From Mastigocoleus sp. MO_188.B34 (GTDB lineage: Bacteria > Cyanobacteriota > Cyanobacteriia > Cyanobacteriales > Nostocaceae): DNA of 64,000 nucleotides. Positions within the stretch are counted from its first letter, which is position 1, and every line of letters starts with the position of its first letter. This document shows positions 10,167-17,797 of this stretch, piece after piece. The notes beneath the pieces were generated by a model, which was not told where the DNA came from, did not search any database, and saw only the letters and a list, made by a program, of their open reading frames with translations. The stretch spans positions 32,300 to 96,299 of the forward strand of contig NZ_JASJDK010000011.1 of NCBI RefSeq assembly GCF_030065675.1, written 5' to 3'. Made by a program: the position numbers and the translations under genes.

Positions 10167-10877
10167 CTATGGTAACTTTTTGGAATCGGAATCCTCTAAC
10201 ATTTGTAAACGACGAGCAACCTCATCATCCAAGGTCATATTTTCCAAGTCAGCTTGCAGTTTTTCCGTTGGATTTTCCGAAAGCTCAGCCAAAGCTTCTG
10301 CGCTCAAATTTCGCCGTTCCACAGCATTTTTAGCAGCCTCAAATTGATTTTTCGCAGAACCAATGTCAAACTCATTGTTAACTTTGGCAATTTGTTCTAA
10401 TGCAGCATTGACTTCAGACATATCTTTCATATTCTGCATTTCAGTCTTATAAGCTTCCAGTTTAATCCGCTCTCGCTTGAGCTTATCTTTGGAAGCAGTG
10501 ACCGCATTTTCAGCTTGCTTGACCATTTCTTCAAGCTTTGGCAAAATCTGTTCGACTTGAACAACTCTGGTCATAGCCATTCGCGCAGCTTCTTGATGAC
10601 CCTGTTTTTTTGCAGTTAAAGCTTGTCTTTCAAAGGTTTGTAACTCTTTGACTTTTTCTTCATACTTTTGTTTTGCTCTCTGATAAGAACCTTCTTGAGC
10701 AGCCACAGCTTGTGCTAATTTTTGCACAGATTCTTGCATTGATTGTAGAGATTCTTCTGCAACTGCTACAGCAACTTTGCCACCAGACTCTACGGGTAAC
10801 CCCCATAACCAATTCCAAATACTAATGATTATACGTCCGGCTTTATCACCCATTAGCCAGTAAATAAATTTCTTCAT
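10167..10877 (-). CDS. PspA/IM30 family membrane-maintenance protein
   Basis: The 236-residue protein starts with an amphipathic segment rich in Trp and Ile (IISIWNWLWG), which could bind membrane. It continues as a long, almost unbroken coiled coil with heptad-like AAxxE/K patterns (about residues 35-190) and ends in an acidic tail. This is the layout of the PspA/Vipp1 (ESCRT-III-like) family. The N-terminal helix differs from canonical Vipp1, so this is more likely a second PspA-like paralogue than the thylakoid Vipp1 itself. It stands alone on the minus strand. Confidence 0.75.
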   Translation of the reverse strand: MKKFIYWLMGDKAGRIIISIWNWLWGLPVESGGKVAVAVAEESLQSMQESVQKLAQAVAAQEGSYQRAKQKYEEKVKELQTFERQALTAKKQGHQEAARMAMTRVVQVEQILPKLEEMVKQAENAVTASKDKLKRERIKLEAYKTEMQNMKDMSEVNAALEQIAKVNNEFDIGSAKNQFEAAKNAVERRNLSAEALAELSENPTEKLQADLENMTLDDEVARRLQMLEDSDSKKLP

Positions 10878-10974
10878 GACGTGTGTATATAAATAGATAA
10901 AATAATCAGTAAAAATAATAGTTAGGATACAGTTGACTGCAATGTCTTCACTTCCTTTACTTTATTATTAAGTA

Positions 10975-11145
10975 ATACCAATCTCAAAAAACACTGCTAC
11001 ACATAAATTATTCAAATCTGTTACCCTTTCCCTGTCTTGGTCAGCATTCACACCCTCAGACACGGCACTTCGCCGGATTGCGCCTATCGGCGGCGCAGGT
11101 TCTCTTTTATAAAAGAAGTGTAGTCATATTAAAGGAAATTGGTAT
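10975..11145. repeat. Element bounded by ATACCAAT inverted ends
   Basis: A 171-bp segment is bounded by ATACCAAT and its exact complement ATTGGTAT. Inside are GC-richer palindromic pieces (GCCGG, CGGCGGCG) unlike the surrounding AT-rich spacer. It codes for nothing and may be a decayed non-autonomous element or a compound repeat. The 8-bp ends are short, so the boundaries are tentative. Confidence 0.35.
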
Positions 11146-11335
11146 AAACCCTCTTTTGTCACTTTCGGTAGAAAATAATCTACAACCCTTATGTTTCAAG
11201 ACTTTCGCAATAAGAGTACTTAAATGACATTTATGATGACGCAATTGCCAAAACTATTGCTATGTCCAAGACTCAGAATAAGCTTCATATATTTATTTCC
11301 CCAAAGTAACAAAAGAGGGATAAATATTTGTTGAT

Positions 11336-13984
11336 ATGTCAAACTACCACAAACTTTACCGGCGACCTAGACCGCTATTAATAAAGTGGATTGTGTTGCT
11401 AATTGCAACTGTATTTTTTACATTTAATTTTTCACAAATATTTTTAGCACAACAAGTTAGTAATTATTCTATTCATTTCCAACAAGCTTTTAATCAACCC
11501 CAGTTTTATCCTATAAATCAAAACCAGACTCAAAACATATCATTTGACCTTTATCAACCTGTAGATAATTGGGTAGGAAGATTGATTCTACCCCAAAAAC
11601 AAGAAATTAAACCCGGTGAAGATTGGGTGTGGATGGAAATACAACAGGTACCACCACAAATAAAGAATGATAATTTACTAGGAAAGATAGTTCGCTTGGA
11701 ATGGGAAAATACCCCCGAACTTAAGTCTTATATCCAAACTGTCAAGCGAGATGTTAAATTCACTGCAAATACTGAAATAAGCCAAAAAGAAGGAATAGTC
11801 CATCCTTCTCGTCTAAACAATCGCTCCGAAGTTGGACCATTACAATCCCTTGCAGGTTTTCGACCGAATGATGATGTGATCGTTAGTTTTCATAATGCTG
11901 AACTGATAAAATCTCCAGATAGTTCTAAACAAGAAAAATTAAATCAAGAAAAACTAAATCAAAAAAAATCAAATAATAATAATGCTAGTTTGATCCTAAA
12001 AATAGATCACGAACCTGTTTTAGCAACGGGACGTTTTTACGGTTTGGTGAAAATTCTCAGTTCCGAAGCAACCTTTCAACCAGCAAATAAACTTGATTCT
12101 ACAGCTAGGAACGAACCACTTCAAGAAATAAATACCACCTGTAATGAACCTCATCTTTGTGCAAACGAATATTTTACAGTAGTTCATTACAATCGAAACA
12201 ATCGAATATCTGGCAAATTTGATGGTCAAAAAGAAATTATTCGCATTCCTCAACAAGTTATCGATACGCGGGATATTCCCCCTTCAACTGCTTACCAAAT
12301 AGAAGCTTCAGCTGCAGGTGCAAACGGTTGGTATATTTATGGAGCCAGAGATAAAAACGGAATATTTACCGTCCAAGCTTTAGCACCCCGTTCTTTATTT
12401 CAATTAGAACCAAAACGCGTAATTTTAGGCGAACAAGCTGGATTAACCTACATTACAGAAAAAAACTGGCAGATTGATCGAACTGATAAAGGTAAAGTCA
12501 ATACTGTTTTAATCGATCCAAATATTAAGGGAAGCAAACAAGCTATATCTCAATGGCAAGTAGGAGATAAAGCAATTGTTTTAAACTTGTTTGGTGGAAT
12601 TGGCGGAAAAAAAGCAGAAGAGTTAGGTGTACCCAAAACTATCACCGGACATTTTGCTTTTGGTGTAGCTCAAATAGTCCGCGAACCCATTACCCAGGAA
12701 TTACAATTTGACATAACATACGAACAAGTTTATGCCCATAATCCTGATGGAATAATTTCCGCCAAACATTCTTGGGTAAATTATATGGGCAATTTGACGA
12801 GGGGTTGGATGGCAACCCGTCCGGTTGTTGACATTCTCATTAAGTTCGATCCAGTCACCCAAGATTATGATTTTGATGGTATTAAGCTTTCACCATTACA
12901 AGAATTTTTGCAGCAATTGCAAGTAATGATGGCACGGTACCGAATCGGCGACGGAACTGGGAGTGCAACCGTTACTCCCGCAACTTCTTGCGTTCAAGAC
13001 TCAGCCCAAGCTTTATATGCAGCGATCCAAATTATTAAACAAAAAGTTAGTTCCAGCCCAGATATTCAAAATTGGTTAGCAAATCATCTTGACGATCCCC
13101 AAACCGAACGCTTCAACAAACTAATTACTTTGGGACAAAGGCTAGAAAAAGACCTGTTTCCTTTAGGAATAATTCGAGCTGACTGGGAAAGCAGTATCGG
13201 AAATTTAGCCGGAATTGATAACGGTAAAAACCAACGGAAAAAACCATTTCGAGACCCCAGTATTTGGGCTGCATTAACAACTTGGAGAACCATGATGCCC
13301 CGACAAGCACAAGATGAACTTGCTGCGATGTTTTTACAACAAGGTGGTAAACTGTGGTTCCTGGAAACAAATCAGGTCGGGGGAGTAAACCCAGATATTC
13401 AACCCTTAGCAGCTACACCTTTGTTCGGAACAATCAAAATTCCTTTTACTAATATTTCTCCGATTCCCGTAATTCTTCATCGTGTTTTAGCTGCAATTGC
13501 TATCCCCTCAATTCAAGATTGGCTAATAGCCGGATTAATGCTAATTATCTACGCCGTGATCGCCCTACCTTTGGGTTTCTCTTCCGGTTTTTTACAACGA
13601 GAAATATGGTCTGCACCTTTGTCTCAACACTGCTTAGCTGCATTACAAATTATGTTTGCCCCAGCTTTTGTAGAAGAATTAATATTTCGAGTTTTACCCC
13701 TTCCCCACCCCACAGAAATCATCAATTGGAGTCAATGGTTTTTATTCGCAGCATTGGTACTTCTATTGTTTATCTTTTATCATCCTCTAAATGCTAAAAC
13801 CTTTTATAAAATTGGCAATCCAACATTTCTTCAGCCGATTTTTCTCATTTTGGCTGGTTTTTTAGGGTTGACTTTAACCATTGCATATGGGATAACAGGT
13901 TCTTTATGGATAATTGTATTTATTCACTGGATTGTTGTTGTTATTTGGTTACAGTTACTTGGTGGAATGAAAAAATTAATTTGA
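11336..13984 (+). CDS. Large CPBP-family intramembrane protease
   Basis: The 882-residue protein has a signal-anchor near residues 18-38, a long extracytoplasmic part of about 650 residues with no domain I recognise, and a membrane C-terminus from about residue 715. The C-terminus carries the CPBP (Rce1/Abi) hallmarks: E780-E781 and R785 in VEELIFR, a histidine in IFYHPLN, and a second histidine in FIHWIVV. These are the residues used by glutamate-type intramembrane proteases. Substrates are unknown; the extracytoplasmic part may bind the substrate or the cell wall. It stands alone, with a long gene-free stretch after it. CPBP homologues have been linked to prenyl-protein processing, bacteriocin immunity and signalling. 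Confidence 0.8.
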   Translation: MSNYHKLYRRPRPLLIKWIVLLIATVFFTFNFSQIFLAQQVSNYSIHFQQAFNQPQFYPINQNQTQNISFDLYQPVDNWVGRLILPQKQEIKPGEDWVWMEIQQVPPQIKNDNLLGKIVRLEWENTPELKSYIQTVKRDVKFTANTEISQKEGIVHPSRLNNRSEVGPLQSLAGFRPNDDVIVSFHNAELIKSPDSSKQEKLNQEKLNQKKSNNNNASLILKIDHEPVLATGRFYGLVKILSSEATFQPANKLDSTARNEPLQEINTTCNEPHLCANEYFTVVHYNRNNRISGKFDGQKEIIRIPQQVIDTRDIPPSTAYQIEASAAGANGWYIYGARDKNGIFTVQALAPRSLFQLEPKRVILGEQAGLTYITEKNWQIDRTDKGKVNTVLIDPNIKGSKQAISQWQVGDKAIVLNLFGGIGGKKAEELGVPKTITGHFAFGVAQIVREPITQELQFDITYEQVYAHNPDGIISAKHSWVNYMGNLTRGWMATRPVVDILIKFDPVTQDYDFDGIKLSPLQEFLQQLQVMMARYRIGDGTGSATVTPATSCVQDSAQALYAAIQIIKQKVSSSPDIQNWLANHLDDPQTERFNKLITLGQRLEKDLFPLGIIRADWESSIGNLAGIDNGKNQRKKPFRDPSIWAALTTWRTMMPRQAQDELAAMFLQQGGKLWFLETNQVGGVNPDIQPLAATPLFGTIKIPFTNISPIPVILHRVLAAIAIPSIQDWLIAGLMLIIYAVIALPLGFSSGFLQREIWSAPLSQHCLAALQIMFAPAFVEELIFRVLPLPHPTEIINWSQWFLFAALVLLLFIFYHPLNAKTFYKIGNPTFLQPIFLILAGFLGLTLTIAYGITGSLWIIVFIHWIVVVIWLQLLGGMKKLI

Positions 13985-15014
13985 AAGTGATTTGCTCAAA
14001 GGATTTTAAAGTTTGAACCAATCGGATTCGCTAGCTCTCTTAAAAATTAACTATAAATTTTCTCTATGAATTCATGAAGTTGGATAATTTTTCTGTTGTA
14101 AATGTTCGCAACCTAATATTCCCTAATATTTATGAGAGATATATGAGATATATGACGGATTGTAAGTAAGATACAGATTAAAAATTAAAAGTCCAATGAA
14201 TATACATACCTTCCCTGTAGAACCTTAATGATAGATCTGTAGAGTAGTTTTTTGGTTACTAGGAAGGTGAACCTTCCTGTGGGCGAGACTTAGAGACTTA
14301 TAACCTATCCCAGGATTTGATAATCATCTTCCAAATAAAAGCACAAATTAATTTATGAGCAAAAATTAGTTTATGAGAAAAATTTATCAATTATAGATAT
14401 TTTTTAATAAAGTTTGTATTTATGATTAATTGATATTTACCTATTTTATAATTTTTTGTTTTGAGATAATGATATTAGATTTGTGTCATAACTTAATCTA
14501 TTAAATAATCGTAATTTACGATTTTAATATAAACAATTTATATAAGTTATTTAGGAGCTAATCAAAAAATTAACTTTTGTAAAATTGCTTACAATTTAAA
14601 AGAATTATATAAAAGTAGTTGACCTTTCAAAGATATAAGGGTAAAACCTATATAGCATGTGTAAATAAGCATTATTTACAATAATGTTGGGGAATTATAG
14701 GCTTTACCTGCATAAAAAACAAGTTATTAGCATAGTAAATAAAAAAATAGTGGGTATTGCAAGTAGTAAATCAAAGAAGGAAAAGTATCATTTATTTTTG
14801 ATTGTTTTGTAGTCAACAGGACAGTTATAAGATTGGTACTAGGCTTAAATATTAATTAGGTCAATGATTTAGAATCGCATATGAAGTAACTAATTTTATG
14901 TGCGGATTTTTTAGTTTCAATCTTGTAATTAAATTTGATTATTTAAGGTTTACAAGCAAGGCAATCATCTTCAAACAACTTGATTTTTAATTTTGATAAA
15001 AGAGGCTTAGGACT
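13985..15014. other. Long gene-free AT-rich spacer
   Basis: About 1 kb with no coding frame. It contains an AGGAAGG/CCTTCCT hairpin at 14261-14278 and a two-level hairpin at 14640-14708, listed separately. The last part should contain the promoter of the Mo-nitro_C gene. No NtcA site of the form GTA-N8-TAC was found. Confidence 0.5.
14640..14708. repeat. Two-level nested inverted repeat
   Basis: Outer arms GGTAAAACCTATA (14640-14652) and TATAGGCTTTACC (14696-14708) pair with one mismatch. Inside them lies a perfect hairpin, GTAAATAA / TTATTTAC with a GCA loop (14661-14679). It could be a structured RNA, a regulatory cruciform or a small non-autonomous element. Confidence 0.45.
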
Positions 15015-15374
15015 ATGGTGAATACAAACAGTCAATCAATTAATTTTTCTGCTTACGTTCAACAATTAGCACCTAGCGATATCAAATCAGCAAAAAAAAC
15101 ATCAAAATCTTTTCGATTTAATCCCTTGCAGCCATTACGTCAATTCTTAGACAGCCTAAATATCAAAAATCGTAAGTTTGCAAAGTTGATTGCAAAGTTG
15201 ATCCCAGCCCAATGTCCTTTTGAGCGCGACATTGTGATTTTTGGTCGCAAAATAGGTCATATTCCTCCGCTATGCAAGTTAAACCCACTGTACGAAGAAT
15301 TAGTGTGCTTGCGTTTTCGCGCATTATGCTATTTAGTAGATGAGTACGGTGAAGACATAGAGTCTTACTGCTAA
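15015..15374 (+). CDS. Mo-dependent nitrogenase C-terminal domain protein
   Basis: The last 75 residues of this 119-residue protein fit the Mo-nitro_C family (PF06967 by memory): IPAQCPFERD, GRKIGHIPPLCKLNPLYEEL, RFRALCYLVDEYGED and a final cysteine. Conserved cysteines sit in AQC, PPLCK, ALCYL and at the C-terminus. Despite the family name, these small proteins stand alone in cyanobacteria and have no proven enzyme role. The first 45 residues are Ser/Lys-rich and variable. AGAGGCTTAGGACT lies just before the ATG. No nif gene is nearby, so a role in nitrogen fixation is not supported by context. Confidence 0.85.
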   Translation: MVNTNSQSINFSAYVQQLAPSDIKSAKKTSKSFRFNPLQPLRQFLDSLNIKNRKFAKLIAKLIPAQCPFERDIVIFGRKIGHIPPLCKLNPLYEELVCLRFRALCYLVDEYGEDIESYC

Positions 15375-15442
15375 TGTCTTACTGCTAATATTTATTTAGT
15401 ATCTACTCAGATTGATTTGTCAGATTTATTTGCGACTACGCG

Positions 15443-15730
15443 ATGGAAACTAAACCCTCAGAAATTACAATTGAACATCAACCAACCCCAGAAAAGCTTC
15501 AGAAATTAGGTGTATATAGTTGGGATATTTGGATGAAAGAGGCTTCAAAGTTTCCTTGGAAATATGATTCTCAAGAGACCTGTTATTTTTTAGATGGTGA
15601 CGTCATTGTAACTCCCGACAAAGGACAACCATGACAAATGGGAAAAGGTGATTTGGTTATATTTCCTGCTGGAATGTCTTGCACCTGGGAAATCAAAAGC
15701 GATGTAAAAAAGCATTATAATTTTGATTAG
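15443..15730 (+). pseudogene. Cupin-domain protein gene interrupted by an in-frame TGA
   Basis: A 96-codon frame encodes a small cupin: KLGVYSWDIWMKEASKFPW, then ETCYFLDGDVIVTPDKGQP, a TGA at 15632-15634, and in the same frame MGKGDLVIFPAGMSCTWEI, ending at TAG 15728-15730. Both halves are needed for the family beta-barrel and join without a shift, so a single nonsense codon has broken an otherwise intact gene. Relatives are EutQ-like or sugar-type cupins of about 90-100 residues. A TGA at this site could arise from CGA by one change. Readthrough or a base-calling error cannot be excluded. Confidence 0.8.
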
Positions 15731-15974
15731 TCATTATAATTTTTTGATTAGTTTTTAGGGGATTGCCAAAAATAACTCCAAGAAATATTTCCTCAAAAAT
15801 AAATTCATACCACAATTTATTGGCTGTAGGATGTGCAAATACCTACATATCACTTGTTGTAAGTAAGTTTGTTTTAAAAGATATTTCTACTGAAGATATT
15901 TCTAGAAATCAAACTCTTCTAGTGAAAATTGAGGTAGGGTTAAAAAAGTTTTACGAAAATATTGGATAGTATTA

Positions 15975-16721
15975 ATGCTGTTACATTTGAGCACTTGGCA
16001 AGAAGTCGAGGAATATTTACAGCGCTCTCGCGGGATAATTGTACCAATAGGTTCAACAGAACAGCATGGTCCAACAGGTTTAATTGGTACTGACGCCATA
16101 TGTGCAGAAGCAATAGCTAGTGCAGTTGGAGAAGTGACACAAGCCATAGTTGCACCAACAATTAATGTGGGCATGGCGTTGCATCATACAGCTTTTCCCG
16201 GTACCATTAGTCTACGTCCAAGCACAATGATCCAATTAATCAAAGATTATTTGACTTGTTTGGTGAAAGCTGGTTTTTGCAAGTTTTACTTTATTAATGG
16301 ACATGGCGGTAATATTGCTACCCTCAAAGCAGCTTTCTCGGAAACTTATGCTTACTTAGCAGATTTACAGCTACATAATGCTTCACAAGTACAATGTCAA
16401 GTAGCCAACTGGTTTATGTGTGCAGATGTGTACAAACTAGCGAAAGAATTGTATGGCTCGGAAGAAGGTTCCCATGCAACACCTTCAGAAGTTGCTTTAA
16501 CTCAATATATTTATCCAGATAGTATCAAACAAGTAATTGTATCTGCAGAAGTAAACAAAGAGCGAAAAATATACAGCGCAACTGACTTTCGAGATCGTTA
16601 TCCGGATGGGAGGATGGGTTCTAATCCCAACCTTGCGACACCAGAACATGGTAAGCAATTTTACGATTTAGCAGTAAAGGAATTGAGTAATGGGTATTTA
16701 GAGTTTTTAGATTCCCAATAA
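15975..16721 (+). CDS. Creatininase-family amidohydrolase
   Basis: The 248-residue protein has the metal-binding signature of the creatininase family: GSTEQHGP (E29, H31), then D40 in LIGTDAI, and the downstream NGHGGN loop and EGSHATPSE segment. Family members hydrolyse cyclic amides or small amide bonds using two divalent metals, for example creatinine amidohydrolase and the MftE-type peptidase. No mycofactocin gene is present here, so the substrate is open. It follows the broken cupin gene by about 240 bp and precedes a TetR regulator, which may or may not control it. Confidence 0.88.
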   Translation: MLLHLSTWQEVEEYLQRSRGIIVPIGSTEQHGPTGLIGTDAICAEAIASAVGEVTQAIVAPTINVGMALHHTAFPGTISLRPSTMIQLIKDYLTCLVKAGFCKFYFINGHGGNIATLKAAFSETYAYLADLQLHNASQVQCQVANWFMCADVYKLAKELYGSEEGSHATPSEVALTQYIYPDSIKQVIVSAEVNKERKIYSATDFRDRYPDGRMGSNPNLATPEHGKQFYDLAVKELSNGYLEFLDSQ

Positions 16722-16818
16722 AAGTTTATCTAATGATGGATTTATAATTATATTCAGAGCACTTTAGGGATGTTACCATAGCATCTCTATAATCACATAA
16801 CTTAAATACTTTTTACTT

Positions 16819-16849
16819 CCTGGGAAAACATTTGAATGTTTGTTCCAGG
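16819..16849. promoter_or_regulatory. Operator-like palindrome upstream of the TetR gene
   Basis: The left arm CCTGGGAAAACATT and right arm AATGTTTGTTCCAGG form an almost complete inverted repeat around a central TG. The inner AAACATT-TG-AATGTTT core is perfect. It ends 34 bp before the TetR start codon, a usual place for an autoregulatory TetR operator. Confidence 0.6.
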
Positions 16850-16883
16850 ATTGTTATATTAAATTCTACTTAAAAAAACTGCT

Positions 16884-17465
16884 ATGGCTCGTAAAAAGGA
16901 GTTCGAACGAGAAAAAGTCCTTGAACAAGCAATGGAGACATTCTGGCGCTATGGCTACGAAGGAACTTCAATTCAAGACTTAGTCCAAAGTATGGGAATT
17001 AATCGCGGTAGTATTTATGACACTTTCAAAGATAAACGCTCTTTGTTTAAAGCTGCATTAGTTCACTATAGCGATACATTTGTGAGTTCTATGTTTACCG
17101 CATTAAGAACTCCTGATGCATCAAAACAAGAAATTATTAACCTTTTCTACGATCTAGTCGAAAAAGCTGTTATTGATTCTCAATACAAAGGTTGTTTGAT
17201 TACTAATTCAGTTGTAGAAATTGGTCATCACGATCCGGAAATTGCAGCACATTTGGCGCAAGAGATCCAAAAAGTTGAAGAATTACTATATGAGGTTTTA
17301 GTAAGAGCTAAGAAAAAAGGGGAAATTCAAGTAAATAAAGATCCTCGTGCATTAGCACGTCATTTACTCTGTAGTTTAAAGGGTTTGCGAGTGATTTCCA
17401 AAATTAATCCAGATAAAGAAGTTCTCCTAGATATGGTTGATGTGACTCTTAGTATTTTGGAATAA
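16884..17465 (+). CDS. TetR/AcrR family transcriptional regulator
   Basis: The 193-residue protein has the TetR N-terminal helix-turn-helix (about residues 8-55): VLEQAMETFWRYGYEGTSI, then DLVQSMGINRGSIYDTFKDKRSLF. The rest is a helical ligand-binding and dimer domain whose ligand cannot be predicted. This N-terminal type (ARKKEFEREKVL) is typical of TetR proteins that repress nearby oxidoreductases or efflux genes. The operator-like palindrome just upstream suggests autoregulation. Possible targets are the creatininase gene before it or a distant regulon. Confidence 0.92.
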   Translation: MARKKEFEREKVLEQAMETFWRYGYEGTSIQDLVQSMGINRGSIYDTFKDKRSLFKAALVHYSDTFVSSMFTALRTPDASKQEIINLFYDLVEKAVIDSQYKGCLITNSVVEIGHHDPEIAAHLAQEIQKVEELLYEVLVRAKKKGEIQVNKDPRALARHLLCSLKGLRVISKINPDKEVLLDMVDVTLSILE

Positions 17466-17797
17466 ACATGAAAAATAGTATTAAAAAATAAATTAATTGT
17501 AGATGTTATTTTTGATTATTTTATATTTACTTTTAATTATTCCATCTCCCTTCAGGAAAAATATAATTTATTAATCTAAATTTTTTCTGTTATCAATAGG
17601 TTTAAAAATAGAATGGAGAGATTTATAACATTACGTTGCTGGATTAGGATTTTTTGTTATCAGTTCCCTTTTAGGAAAAGATTACTTATCACTACCTAGT
17701 CCATACAGTTAATGCTATACTTCTCCATCCAAATAGCTGAGCAAAATACTAAATAGTTAGTTCTGGAAACTTTACAAAAAATATTTCCTAGCAGTAA
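17466..17797. other. Gene-free spacer between converging genes
   Basis: AT-rich, with no coding frame and no clear terminator hairpin. Confidence 0.4.

Noticed and set aside
15763..15969. A 68-codon plus-strand frame before the creatininase gene
   Set aside because: TTG start, no ribosome site, no recognised family. It ends just before the next gene, which is suggestive but not enough.
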